Positions 18,558 to 27,619 of a stretch of DNA of 57,024 nt are shown in pieces (positions within the stretch are counted from its first letter, which is position 1; the number at the start of each line of letters is the position of its first letter). Below the pieces are notes generated by a model. It ran no database searches. It had not been told where the DNA came from and saw only the letters and a list, made by a program, of their open reading frames with translations. The position numbers were made by a program, and so were the translations under genes. The DNA is from Prochlorococcus sp. HOT208_60m_808M21 (GTDB taxonomy: Bacteria > Cyanobacteriota > Cyanobacteriia > PCC-6307 > Cyanobiaceae). Location of the stretch: assembly GCA_002026005.1 (NCBI GenBank), contig MWOX01000123.1, forward strand, positions 1-57,024. The letters run 5' to 3'.

Positions 18558-20012
18558 TTATTTTCCTACCAAATTTATAAATTCTTGAGCCCACTCTAAT
18601 ACCTCAATTAGATAAGATTCTTTTGGTGCCTCACAATATAACCTTAAAAGAGGTTCCGTTCCTGAAAATCTAAAAAGAAGCCAAAAATTTTTATCAATTC
18701 TCAACTTTATTCCATCGATTTTTGAGATACTTTTTAACTTGTGATTATTTATATTCTCAGGAATATTATCTATAATAAATTCTTTTACGTTATTTTTTTC
18801 TGACTGATTTGGAAATTTAATATCAATTCTTTTATAAAAACTTGGCCCAAAATCTTTTTGTATTTCATCTAAGGTTTCATATAAATATTGATATTTTTCA
18901 GCAATTCCATTTAATAAAACCATCGCTGCATATAGAGCATCTCTTTCAGGCATAAAGTCACCAAAACCAACTCCCCCAGATTCCTCTCCTCCAATAAATA
19001 TTTTTTCTTTGATCATTTTTTCAGCAATATATTTAAAGCCAACTGGAAGTTCAAAAACATCTCTATTTTGACTCTCTGATATATTTTTAATAATATCTGA
19101 ACCACTAACAGTCTTTAAAACTGGATAAGAATTATTTTTAATTTCGCCCAAATAGCTAATAAAGTATGGGAGTAAATCTTGAGTACTAGAGTATCTTCCT
19201 TTTTCATCAATTGCCGCAATTCTATCACCATCACCATCAAATATAATTCCTAAAGTTTTTACTTCATTTGTTGAATTTTTCATTAATATTTGTTTTAGAT
19301 CATCTGCATAATTCAAAAGAGGTTCAGGAGGTTTTCCTCCAAAAAAAGGATCAGCATCTTTCCTGATTTCTGAAATAACTTCTAAATCATTAGAAGCAAA
19401 AATTTCAGCCATACAATTTGCAGCTGAACCATGCATAGAATCTACAAAAATTCTCAATTTCATTTTTTTTAATCTCTTGGAAATATAGTCAATATCAAAT
19501 AGTGATTTAATTCTATCTAAATGAAATTTCTTAATATCTACCAATTGATTAACACCATCTATTTTTTCAATTGAATTTCCAAGCATTAATCTTTTTTCAA
19601 CTTCACTTGTAAAAGATTCGTCAACAGAACATCCATTAAAGCTCTTTATTTTCAGACCTAGCCAATTATATGGATTATGACTTGCTGTAATTACTAACGC
19701 TCCAAGACAACCGACTTCTTTGGCATAGAAACTACAAGAGGGTGTTGTAACAAAGCTATCAGATAAGATCGGTTCGAAACCACATCCTCTTACAAAAGGT
19801 ACTATTTGCTTGGCGAATTCACTAGCCATGAATCTGCGATCATATCCAATAATAATTTTCTTTGAATTAACTTCTTTATAGTATTGATAATGCAACTCCT
19901 GACATGAAGCGACAACAACTCTTGAAAGATTCGACAGGTTAAAGTCAAAACCAATAATTCCTCTCCAACCATCAGTTCCAAATTTTATCTTGTCTAATTT
20001 ATCAGCTGTCAA
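18558..20012 (-). CDS. Phosphomannomutase/phosphoglucomutase
   Basis: A 484-residue alpha-D-phosphohexomutase interconverting hexose 1- and 6-phosphates. Domain markers: FGTDGWRG at the N-terminus, phosphoserine S111 in TASHNPYNW, the Mg loop FDGDGDRIAAID near 255, the sugar-binding GGEESGG, and the phosphate-binding FRFSGTEPLLRLY near the end. It starts with TTG at 20012; no ATG precedes FGTDGWRG. It belongs to the PMM/PGM branch, distinct from glmM at 51475. rdgB follows after 2 bases. Confidence 0.92.
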   Translation of the reverse strand: MTADKLDKIKFGTDGWRGIIGFDFNLSNLSRVVVASCQELHYQYYKEVNSKKIIIGYDRRFMASEFAKQIVPFVRGCGFEPILSDSFVTTPSCSFYAKEVGCLGALVITASHNPYNWLGLKIKSFNGCSVDESFTSEVEKRLMLGNSIEKIDGVNQLVDIKKFHLDRIKSLFDIDYISKRLKKMKLRIFVDSMHGSAANCMAEIFASNDLEVISEIRKDADPFFGGKPPEPLLNYADDLKQILMKNSTNEVKTLGIIFDGDGDRIAAIDEKGRYSSTQDLLPYFISYLGEIKNNSYPVLKTVSGSDIIKNISESQNRDVFELPVGFKYIAEKMIKEKIFIGGEESGGVGFGDFMPERDALYAAMVLLNGIAEKYQYLYETLDEIQKDFGPSFYKRIDIKFPNQSEKNNVKEFIIDNIPENINNHKLKSISKIDGIKLRIDKNFWLLFRFSGTEPLLRLYCEAPKESYLIEVLEWAQEFINLVGK

Positions 20013-20092
20013 ATTTAAAATTTACTTGAATTCTTTTAATTATCTATACTAATTTATATGAGTAAATTTTAAAACCGCCTTTAAAAAATAAT

Positions 20093-21511
20093 TTGAATTC
20101 TCTTCATTTAAAAAGTTTTACAAGATGCAAAAGAAAAGCATGGCTCGATTTTAAGGGTAAAAAATCTTATGAAATTTGGTCTCCCCATAAAGCTATAGAT
20201 AAAATTAATCAGTTTAAAATTTTCTCTGAATTTTGTAATGGTGAAATATATACAGGATTAAAAGCCTGTGAAAATGGCTATCAAGGGGTAATTGGATTAA
20301 AAATCAAAGGGAATCTTTTCCAAAATATAAACGCAGAAATACGTCCACAATTACTTGTAAAAACTAAAGGTAAAAGTAAATGGGGAGAATATAAATATTT
20401 ACCTGCTGTTTATAAGTTAGGCCACAAAACAACAAAAGAACATTTATTCGACTTAGCTTTTAGTTCTATGCTGTTGGAATCTTTTCAAGAATCTAAAATT
20501 GAGAAAGGATTAGTAATTTCAACTTTTGAAAAAAAAGTTAAATTTGAAGAAATTTATTTAAATAAAAAATTAAGAAAAAAAGTTTTAAATGTTTTATTAA
20601 ATTTGAATGAATGCTTGGGGGGATCCATACCAGAAATAACTCAAGATAGAAAAAAATGTACTATTTGTTCCTGGCAAAAATTTTGTGATAAAGAAGCAAA
20701 AGAAAATGGATATCTAACAGATATAGATGGAATAGGGTCTAAAACGGCCTCATTACTCAAAGCAAAAGGAATAATTAATACTCAAACATTAGCTTCTTAT
20801 AACGAAAAACAACTTGGCGAGAAATTATCTCAGTTCAACGATCAAAAGAATGAAAAAGCATCCAAATTTGTAAAGCAAGCACAAGCATATATCTACGGAG
20901 AACCATATTTCATTTCTAATAAAAATAATACTAACGATCTACTAGAAAAAACATATTCGGGATTTTATATATTTGATATTGAGTCAAACCCAGATGAAAA
21001 GCATGATTTTTTATATGGATTTTTAAAAGTAAATAATTTGTCTATAAAAAAAGAAGATCTTATTTATGAACCAATCTTAAATCTTAAAAACAATAAAGGC
21101 GAATCTTACAGGCAAATTATTGAAATACTTTTTTCACAAAAGGAATGGCCAGTTTTGCATTACGGAGAAACTGAAAAAATATCAATAATTAATATTGCTA
21201 AAAACCTAAATTTTAGTGATCAAGAAATTGATTCACTTGCCTCAAGATTTATTGACTTACATACCTTAATAAGAAAGTCTTGGATATTACCACTAAAAAA
21301 CTATGGCTTAAAAACTGTTTCTAATTGGCTTGGGTTCGAATGGGTGCAGAAAAATGTAAGTGGCTCGAAAGCACTTTATTGGTGGATTCAATATCAAATT
21401 ACAGAAAACGAAATATTTTTAAAAAAAATTATCCAATATAACAAAGATGATTGTTTGGCTACTCTAAAAATTGCAGAATATTTAATCAAAGATCAATTAA
21501 AGAAAAATTGA
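20093..21511 (+). CDS. TM0106-type RecB-like putative nuclease with RNase H-like domain
   Basis: A 472-residue protein with three visible parts. First, a RecB-family nuclease-like region with an N-terminal cysteine (C12, FTRCKRKAW) and a later cluster CTIC..FC near 189-197, the arrangement that binds a 4Fe-4S cluster in AddB/Cas4-type nucleases. Second, a helix-hairpin-helix, TDIDGIGSKTASLLKAKGI. Third, a YprB/RNase H-like exonuclease domain with FDIESNPDE, LHYGETEK and YNKDDCLATLKIAEYL. TTG start. Its role is unknown. It stands alone, so no defence or repair operon is implied. The 3' end overlaps ygfZ by 15 bases. Confidence 0.85.
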   Translation: MNSLHLKSFTRCKRKAWLDFKGKKSYEIWSPHKAIDKINQFKIFSEFCNGEIYTGLKACENGYQGVIGLKIKGNLFQNINAEIRPQLLVKTKGKSKWGEYKYLPAVYKLGHKTTKEHLFDLAFSSMLLESFQESKIEKGLVISTFEKKVKFEEIYLNKKLRKKVLNVLLNLNECLGGSIPEITQDRKKCTICSWQKFCDKEAKENGYLTDIDGIGSKTASLLKAKGIINTQTLASYNEKQLGEKLSQFNDQKNEKASKFVKQAQAYIYGEPYFISNKNNTNDLLEKTYSGFYIFDIESNPDEKHDFLYGFLKVNNLSIKKEDLIYEPILNLKNNKGESYRQIIEILFSQKEWPVLHYGETEKISIINIAKNLNFSDQEIDSLASRFIDLHTLIRKSWILPLKNYGLKTVSNWLGFEWVQKNVSGSKALYWWIQYQITENEIFLKKIIQYNKDDCLATLKIAEYLIKDQLKKN

Positions 21512-22333
21512 TCCAACAGATTTATTGATAATAATTTTTCCAAAAATTTCTGAAAAAAAATAATTTCCTTCCTCTAAATATTTTCTTTTTATCATTGCTA
21601 AACCTTTTATTTGAGAATCTGATATAAAAAAACTAGTGATTTTGCCTACAGAAATATCCTTAGCAGAATTTATATATAAATTTTTATCTTCAACGTCTAA
21701 ATTCAAATTAGATTCTAATGATTTCCAAGTTCTTATTTCCTGTTTTAAAGAAGAAACATTTTTTATTTTTGACATTGTTTCTTGCCCTAAATAACAACCT
21801 TTATTAAAATCTATTAGATCTTGTAATCCAAGCTCAAGAGGATTATTTTTTCCGTTTATTTCCATTCCTAATGAGGGTATTGCCTGATTAATCTTCCAAA
21901 GTTTTAAATCATTGGGATTTAGTAAATTTAGTTTATATTTATATATTTCAAATTCTTTATCTTCTTTTTTGAAGAAAATAGGCTGGTAAGTTCTCCATGA
22001 ACTTGATTCATCAATTTCCTGAATTCTATTTATTATGAAAGGCTCACTTAGAAATACATCATCCACTGGAAAAATAATTTGATTAAAGTAATTAATTATT
22101 TCATTAGTGTTACCCGCCAAAATAATTACTTCTATGTTTCTTTCTAAAAAAATAATTTCAATTAATGACCTTAGAATTCCATTTGGAGTTAACCAACAAG
22201 TTTTGATAACTTTATTTTCTGAATTAAGAATATTACCAGTTGTTATTCCATTCAAAAATTTTCTGGCATCTTTTCCAGTAATTGAAAAACAATCAAATTT
22301 TTCAAGCCAAAACTTTTTTTTTATATCTTGCAT
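21497..22333 (-). CDS. ygfZ: YgfZ/GcvT-fold folate-binding protein
   Basis: A 278-residue protein of the YgfZ family, tetrahydrofolate-dependent factors that help make or repair certain iron-sulfur proteins. The signature KGCYLGQE is at about 176-183 (the conserved cysteine is present), and the N-terminus has the DARKFLNGITTGNI segment expected of the GcvT-like fold. The sequence is otherwise divergent and rich in Ile, Asn and Lys. It precedes nothing on its strand except the convergent nuclease gene; pyrE lies 10 bases upstream on the same strand. Confidence 0.88.
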   Translation of the reverse strand: MQDIKKKFWLEKFDCFSITGKDARKFLNGITTGNILNSENKVIKTCWLTPNGILRSLIEIIFLERNIEVIILAGNTNEIINYFNQIIFPVDDVFLSEPFIINRIQEIDESSSWRTYQPIFFKKEDKEFEIYKYKLNLLNPNDLKLWKINQAIPSLGMEINGKNNPLELGLQDLIDFNKGCYLGQETMSKIKNVSSLKQEIRTWKSLESNLNLDVEDKNLYINSAKDISVGKITSFFISDSQIKGLAMIKRKYLEEGNYFFSEIFGKIIINKSVGSIFL

Positions 22334-22343
22334 TTTGAAATAA

Positions 22344-22904
22344 TTATAAAAAGTCTTTTATTGTAAAAAGACTCTTTAATTTAACGTGTTCATCTTCAAG
22401 GGCTTCTAAACCCCCTTCTTGCCTATCAACTATAGACAAAACTTCCTCAACAACATAATTATTTTCTCGTAATTTTTTTATAGCTTTTATTACTGAACCA
22501 GCAGTTGTAACCACATCCTCTAAGACAGTTACCAAAGTTCCTTCTTCTAATATAGGGCCCTCTATTCCAGCTTTGGTACCGTATTTTTTGATTTCTTTCC
22601 TAATTATTAAACCATCAAGATCTAGTCCATTCAAAGCTGCTTTAACAATTAATCCACTTACTAAAGGATCTGCACCTAATGTCAATCCTGCTACAGCTTT
22701 TGACCTTGAGTCCTTTAAATCTAAAAATAATTCACTTATTAAGTTTAAGCCTTCGCCATTTAATGACACTGGTTTACAGTTCAAGTAATGACTGCTTTTT
22801 TTTCCTGAAGATAAAGTGAAGTTTCCTTTCTTATAAGATTTTTCAATTAACTGTTTTAACAATTTTGCTTTATTTAAATCATACTTATCCGAAAATTTTC
22901 CCAT
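22344..22904 (-). CDS. pyrE: Orotate phosphoribosyltransferase
   Basis: A 186-residue pyrimidine-biosynthesis enzyme joining orotate to PRPP to form OMP. The PRPP-binding motif is [17 protein letters not shown], and the orotate-side motif [16 protein letters not shown] appears near residue 36. [18 protein letters not shown] is the flexible catalytic loop with its lysines. ATG start at 22904. ygfZ follows 10 bases downstream on the same strand. Confidence 0.95.
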   Translation of the reverse strand: MGKFSDKYDLNKAKLLKQLIEKSYKKGNFTLSSGKKSSHYLNCKPVSLNGEGLNLISELFLDLKDSRSKAVAGLTLGADPLVSGLIVKAALNGLDLDGLIIRKEIKKYGTKAGIEGPILEEGTLVTVLEDVVTTAGSVIKAIKKLRENNYVVEEVLSIVDRQEGGLEALEDEHVKLKSLFTIKDFL

Positions 22905-23007
22905 TAGTAAAAGTTTAATTTATATTTAAAGATTAGAAGAAAAAAAAGAAATCTCACAAAAACTTCCTAATGAGGTGTTTTTTGAAATATTATTTTTATA
23001 TTGTATA

Positions 23008-23036
23008 TTGAAATTCAATGTAATTAAAATTACATA
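23008..23036 (+). promoter_or_regulatory. Candidate sigma-70-type promoter of the tRNA-CAT gene
   Basis: TTGAAA (23008-23013) and TACATA (23031-23036) are separated by 17 bases, and the expected start point falls a few bases before the tRNA 5' end at 23046. The spacer contains the palindrome GTAATTAAAATTAC (23020-23033). The spacing is ideal, the -10 match only fair. Confidence 0.4.
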
Positions 23037-23045
23037 AATTTCCTT

Positions 23046-23118
23046 GGGGGTGTAGCAATCTGGTGAATGCACCAAACTCATAATTTGGCTAAGGCGAGTT
23101 CGATCCTCGCCACCCCCA
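23046..23118 (+). tRNA. tRNA with CAT anticodon (elongator Met, or Ile2)
   Basis: A 73-base cloverleaf: acceptor stem GGGGGTG pairs fully with CACCCCC (discriminator A at 23118, CCA not encoded); D arm GCA...TGC; anticodon stem CCAAA/TTTGG with loop CTCATAA, giving CAT; T arm GCGAG-TTCGATC-CTCGC. It lacks the initiator features (no 1:72 mismatch, no GGG/CCC anticodon stem), so it is not fMet. Whether the anticodon C is modified to lysidine (Ile-AUA) cannot be settled by eye; Met is the default call. The CorC gene starts 18 bases downstream. Confidence 0.93.
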
Positions 23119-23136
23119 TTATTCATTTGTCATTGA

Positions 23137-24405
23137 ATGAAAATAACTCTACTTTTATTTCTTTTATTTTTTCCAGCTTTTTTCGCAGCGAGTGAACTAT
23201 CTTTTTTATTAATAAGGCCAAGTAAAGTTTTAAGGTTAATAGAAGAAAAAAAGAAAGGAGCATTTTCAATTTTAAAAATTCAAAAACGCTTTAGATCTTC
23301 ATTAATTGCTTCTCAATTTGGAGTAACAATTTCATTAATTGCAATTGGATGGCTCAGCAATAACCTGGCTAATGATTATTGGAAAAGCAATATTTTATCA
23401 AATAGATTTTATGATCTTCTATTATTTTTATTTGTTGTTTTAGTTGTTACTCTTGTTTCTGGACTAATTCCAAAAGCTTTAGTAATTAACAATCCAGAAT
23501 CTGCCGCATTAAGATTAACCACAATATTTGATGCCGTAAGAAAAGCTATGAATCCTATAGTGAAAACAATAGAATTCTTTGCTAGCGCCTGTTTAGGCTT
23601 GTTCAATTTAAATAACAAATGGGATTCTTTAAACTCGGGCTTATCTGCTGGAGAATTAGAAACTCTTATAGAAACAGATAACGTAACAGGTTTAAAACCA
23701 GATGAGAAGAATATTCTTGAAGGAGTTTTTGCTTTAAAAGATACACAGGTTAAAGAAGTAATGATTCCAAGATCTGAAATGGTAACTTTGCCAAAAAATA
23801 TAACCTTTTCAGAACTTATGAAACAAGTTGATAAAACTCGCCATGCTCGCTTTTTTGTGATTGGCGAGTCTTTAGATGATGTATTAGGTGTATTAGATTT
23901 GCGTTATCTTGCTAAGCCAATTTCAAAAGGTGAAATGGAAGCCAATACACTATTAGAGCCGTTCCTTTTACCAGTGACAAAAATTATAGAAACATGTTCA
24001 TTAGCAGAAATATTTCCAATAGTAAGAGACTACAATCCTTTCTTACTAGTAGTTGATGAACACGGTGGTACAGAGGGGCTAATAACTGCAGCTGATCTAA
24101 ATGGCGAAATAGTTGGAGAGGAAATGCTTAACAACAGAATTAGTTCAGACATGAGAATGTTAGATAATTTCTCTAAAAAATGGTCAATAGCTGGAAAATC
24201 AGAAATTATTGATATCAATAAAAAGTTAGAATGCTCCATCCCAGAAGGAGCAGATTATCATACTCTTGCTGGATTTATGCTAGAAAAATTTCAAATGGTT
24301 CCAAAAATTGGGGACGTTTTAGATTTTAATAAAATGAAATTTGAAGTTATTTCTATGTCAGGTCCAAAAATTGATCGTGTTAAAATAATTCTTCCCAAAA
24401 GCTAA
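23137..24405 (+). CDS. CNNM/CorC-HlyC family protein with CBS domains
   Basis: A 422-residue membrane protein. The N-terminal DUF21/CNNM region (about 1-165) has several hydrophobic helices and the ASELSFLLIRPSKVLRLIEEKKKGA start. Two CBS domains follow (about 195-315; VKEVMIPRSEMVTLP and EGLITAADLNGEIVGE), then a CorC_HlyC domain at the C-terminus. Members of this family are linked to Mg or Co efflux and were first called hemolysins; haemolytic activity is not implied. ATG start 18 bases after the tRNA gene, so the two may share a transcript. Confidence 0.9.
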   Translation: MKITLLLFLLFFPAFFAASELSFLLIRPSKVLRLIEEKKKGAFSILKIQKRFRSSLIASQFGVTISLIAIGWLSNNLANDYWKSNILSNRFYDLLLFLFVVLVVTLVSGLIPKALVINNPESAALRLTTIFDAVRKAMNPIVKTIEFFASACLGLFNLNNKWDSLNSGLSAGELETLIETDNVTGLKPDEKNILEGVFALKDTQVKEVMIPRSEMVTLPKNITFSELMKQVDKTRHARFFVIGESLDDVLGVLDLRYLAKPISKGEMEANTLLEPFLLPVTKIIETCSLAEIFPIVRDYNPFLLVVDEHGGTEGLITAADLNGEIVGEEMLNNRISSDMRMLDNFSKKWSIAGKSEIIDINKKLECSIPEGADYHTLAGFMLEKFQMVPKIGDVLDFNKMKFEVISMSGPKIDRVKIILPKS

Positions 24406-24455
24406 ATGTGACTCCCCATAGAGGATAATGATAATAAATAAATGGATTTGAAATT

Positions 24456-25460
24456 ATGCAACCAACCTCATCACCCGTAAAGGTTGGAGTCATAGGTATT
24501 GGGAATATGGGCTGGCATCATGCTCGAGTACTAAGTTTACTCAAAGATGCAAATCTCATTGGAGTTGCAGATCCAAATGAAGAGAGAGGTAAATTAGCTA
24601 TTGAACAATTTCAATGTGAATGGTTCAAGGATTATAAGGACTTAATTCCAAAAGTTGATGCTATCTGCATCGCTGTGCCTACACTACTTCATCAAAAAGT
24701 AGGACTAGATTGTCTCAATGGAGGAACTAACGTACTCATCGAAAAACCAATTGCAGCTAACGAGTTGGAAGCACAATCCTTAATAGAGGCCGCTAATGCA
24801 AGTAACTGTCTATTACAAGTTGGTCATATTGAGAGATTTAATCCTGCGTTTAGGGAATTAAATAAAATAGTACATAATGAAGAAATTGTTGTTTTAGAGG
24901 CACGGAGGCATAGTCCTCATGCAGACAGAGCAAATGATGTATCCGTAGTTATGGATTTAATGATTCATGACATTGACCTTGTTTTGGAGCTTGTAAACTC
25001 AAAAATACAAAAATTAGCAGCTGTTGGAGGCAGAAATAGCGAAGGATTGATAGATTATGTCAATGCTACTTTAGTTTTTAAAAATAATGTTATTGCAAGC
25101 TTAACGGCCAGCAAAATGAGTCACAAAAAAATTAGAAGTTTAAGTGCTCACTGTCAAAATGGGTTAGTAGAAACTGATTTTCTAAATCACTCCTTACAAA
25201 TCCATAGAAAGTCTCATGAATCATATACTGCAGAACATGGCGAATTAGTTTATAGAAATGATGGATATGTCGAAGAAGTTAGCACAACCTCCATTGAACC
25301 TCTGTATGCGGAACTGGAGCATTTTCTTAAATGTGTTCAAGGCAAAGAAATTCCTGAGGTAGATGGTGAGCAAGCCTCAAGAGCTTTAAAAATTGCTGAT
25401 TTTATAGAGTGTGCTGTAGAAAATTCTGGAGATGCGATTTTACTTGAAAATCCTTTCTGA
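24456..25460 (+). CDS. Gfo/Idh/MocA family oxidoreductase
   Basis: A 334-residue NAD(P)-dependent dehydrogenase. The Rossmann loop is VGVIGIGNMGWHHARVL near the N-terminus; CIAVPTLLH and VLIEKPIA (the catalytic-lysine EKP motif) follow, and MDLMIHDIDLVLELV lies in the C-terminal substrate domain. Many members oxidise sugars, inositols or UDP-sugars; no partner gene identifies the substrate here. ATG start. Convergent with psbK after 26 bases. Confidence 0.9.
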   Translation: MQPTSSPVKVGVIGIGNMGWHHARVLSLLKDANLIGVADPNEERGKLAIEQFQCEWFKDYKDLIPKVDAICIAVPTLLHQKVGLDCLNGGTNVLIEKPIAANELEAQSLIEAANASNCLLQVGHIERFNPAFRELNKIVHNEEIVVLEARRHSPHADRANDVSVVMDLMIHDIDLVLELVNSKIQKLAAVGGRNSEGLIDYVNATLVFKNNVIASLTASKMSHKKIRSLSAHCQNGLVETDFLNHSLQIHRKSHESYTAEHGELVYRNDGYVEEVSTTSIEPLYAELEHFLKCVQGKEIPEVDGEQASRALKIADFIECAVENSGDAILLENPF

Positions 25461-25486
25461 TGCTTACAATCTAAACTAAAAGAATT

Positions 25487-25627
25487 TTATTTAAATCCAA
25501 CTGCAGCTTGCCAAACAAATACCAACAAAAAGAAAAATAAAGGAATAAGTGGAAGAACATCAACAGTTGGAGCAAAGGCCTTATAAGCCTCAGGCAATTC
25601 AGCGAATGTATTAAGTAGAATGAGCAC
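25487..25627 (-). CDS. psbK: Photosystem II reaction center protein K
   Basis: A 46-residue single-span PSII protein. After a short leader ([10 protein letters not shown]), the mature part reads [20 protein letters not shown] and runs into a transmembrane helix ending [10 protein letters not shown], the conserved PsbK C-terminus. It starts at GTG (25627); no ATG is in frame nearby. It lies downstream of tgt on the same strand, with a 34-base gap. PsbK sits at the edge of PSII next to CP43 and PsbZ (family knowledge). Confidence 0.93.
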   Translation of the reverse strand: MLILLNTFAELPEAYKAFAPTVDVLPLIPLFFFLLVFVWQAAVGFK

Positions 25628-25661
25628 CTTTTTTGATAAATTAATTAATTATGTTAAGACG

Positions 25662-26780
25662 TTACCACGTATGGTGAGCAATAGAGGATGTTTTCCAGGG
25701 AGCGAAATCATTTGTAAAACAATTATCTCTAATTGCAGTAGAAATTGCATTTGTAAATCTTATTAAGTGAGCAATATTATGCAAACTTATTAAGGTTAGG
25801 CCTAATATTTCGTCATTTCTAATTAGATGATGCAAATACGCTCGAGAATAGGATTTACATGTCTCGCATTTACAAGTTTTATCAATTGGAGAAAAGTCAT
25901 TTTTAAATCGAGCATTTCGTAAATTCAATCTTTCATCATTAAAAAATGCAGTCCCATGTCTTCCTAGTCTTGTAGGCAAAACACAGTCAAATATATCGAA
26001 TCCATTTGCAACAGCTAAAGAAATTTCTCTTAAAGAGCCAATTCCCATTAAATATCTTGGTTTATTTATTGGTAAGAATTTCGGGACGTAATTAATTACA
26101 CTTCGTATTTCTTCGACTGCCTCGCCAACACTTACACCTCCCACTGCTATTCCAGGCAGATCAAAAGAACTTGTATATTTTGCGCTATATTCTCTCAATT
26201 TCGGATACTTACCACCTTGAACTATGCCGAATAATGCTTGATTAGATTCCTGATGAGTCTCGACACATTTTTGTAACCATGAATGAGTTCTTTGTAAAGA
26301 GTCCTCAATATCATTTTCGTTAGCTGTATGCGGAGGACAATGATCAAAAGCCATCGCAACATCCGATCCAAGATCCATTTGAATCTGTATTACTTTTTCA
26401 GGTGATAAAAATACATGACTACCATCTCTTGGATTTTTAAATTCCACTCCTTCATCAGAAATATTGTTTAATTTAGCCAAACTAAAAACTTGATATCCTC
26501 CTGAATCAGTAAGAATAGGCTTAGGCCAATTCATGAACTTATGTAATCCGCCAGATTCTTTAACTAGTTTTTCTCCAGGTTGTAAATGAAGATGAAAGGT
26601 ATTTGAGAGAATCATTTCGGATCCTGTAGAGGTTAACTGCTTAGATGAAATTCCCTTAACCGTTGCCAGAGTCCCCACAGGCATAAATTTTGGTGTATTT
26701 ACCTCGCCATTTGGTGTATGAAATATACCAGTTCTTGCCCCTGTATTACTGCAATTCGATGTAATTTCAAATTCAAACAC
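25662..26780 (-). CDS. tgt: tRNA-guanine transglycosylase
   Basis: A 372-residue enzyme exchanging the wobble guanine of Asp, Asn, His and Tyr tRNAs for a queuosine precursor. Catalytic D92 in [13 protein letters not shown], the second catalytic aspartate in [13 protein letters not shown], and the zinc site [17 protein letters not shown] near 305-325 are all present. GTG start at 26780. psbK follows on the same strand. Confidence 0.95.
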   Translation of the reverse strand: MFEFEITSNCSNTGARTGIFHTPNGEVNTPKFMPVGTLATVKGISSKQLTSTGSEMILSNTFHLHLQPGEKLVKESGGLHKFMNWPKPILTDSGGYQVFSLAKLNNISDEGVEFKNPRDGSHVFLSPEKVIQIQMDLGSDVAMAFDHCPPHTANENDIEDSLQRTHSWLQKCVETHQESNQALFGIVQGGKYPKLREYSAKYTSSFDLPGIAVGGVSVGEAVEEIRSVINYVPKFLPINKPRYLMGIGSLREISLAVANGFDIFDCVLPTRLGRHGTAFFNDERLNLRNARFKNDFSPIDKTCKCETCKSYSRAYLHHLIRNDEILGLTLISLHNIAHLIRFTNAISTAIRDNCFTNDFAPWKTSSIAHHTW

Positions 26781-26878
26781 GATAATTTATAAAATTTTTT
26801 GATCCTTTTTTATTAATCTAACGTATCATTTAATATTGAATCTATTTTTATCTCATCAAAAAATATTTAATAAAAAAT

Positions 26879-27619
26879 TTGGCAGGCTCTTGGATTTTCT
26901 ATACGACATTTCCAAAGATACCTTTAATTAATCCCGAATTTAAAAATATTGCACAATTTGCTCCGCCTTTAGGATTTTTTATTGGAACAATACAAAGTTA
27001 TATTTTTCTTTTTTTAAGCACAAACTCTTGGTCAATTTATTCATCTGCATTAATTTGTTTGGCTTCGGGATATTTAATTACTGGTGGTCTACACCTCGAT
27101 GGTTTAATGGATACTTTCGATGGTATTTTTGCAGGTAAAAAGAGACGTTTGAAAGCCATGAAAGACAGTAAAGTTGGTTCCTTTGGCGTACAAGCTTTAG
27201 TTTTTATAACTTTAATTCAAATTGCTTGCATACTGAAAATTCAAAATCTAGTAATTTTTGTTTTACCTATATGCTTATTTTGGGGAAGATTTTCAAATTT
27301 ATTTTTTATAGAAAAGTTTAAATATATGAGTTATAAGAAAAAATCTATTAGTCACAAAAAGTTTTGGAATGGATTTAAAAAAGAATCTTTGATCTCCATT
27401 ATTTTTCTTTTAATTTTCATTACATACCAATTTGTTTCAATTACATCCCAAGCAATATTAATTAAATTTTTAATTCTTATGTTGATTGGTATTTTTCTAA
27501 GCTACTATATCCCAAACATATTGGGTAATAAAATTGGAGGCTTCAATGGAGATGCCTGCGGTGCAAGTGTTGTTCTAGTTGAAACTGCAATGTTATTTAT
27601 GCATGCAATTCTTTTATAG
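26879..27619 (+). CDS. cobS: Cobalamin synthase (adenosylcobinamide-GDP ribazoletransferase)
   Basis: A 246-residue integral membrane enzyme that joins the lower ligand to adenosylcobinamide-GDP in (pseudo)cobalamin synthesis. The family motifs GGLHLDGLMDTFDGIFAG (about 76-93) and GGFNGDACGA near the C-terminus are intact, with several hydrophobic helices. TTG at 26879 is the only standard start, yet in-frame codons upstream back to a stop at 26837 encode family-like residues (KKYLIKN before LAGSWIFYTTFP), so the true start may be a rare codon upstream. Overlaps the histidine kinase gene by 23 bases at the 3' end. Confidence 0.92.
   Translation: MAGSWIFYTTFPKIPLINPEFKNIAQFAPPLGFFIGTIQSYIFLFLSTNSWSIYSSALICLASGYLITGGLHLDGLMDTFDGIFAGKKRRLKAMKDSKVGSFGVQALVFITLIQIACILKIQNLVIFVLPICLFWGRFSNLFFIEKFKYMSYKKKSISHKKFWNGFKKESLISIIFLLIFITYQFVSITSQAILIKFLILMLIGIFLSYYIPNILGNKIGGFNGDACGASVVLVETAMLFMHAILL

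Noticed and set aside
22926-23126. A 66-codon minus-strand frame across the tRNA-CAT region
   Set aside because: It covers a perfect tRNA cloverleaf and its promoter and has no recognisable protein features.
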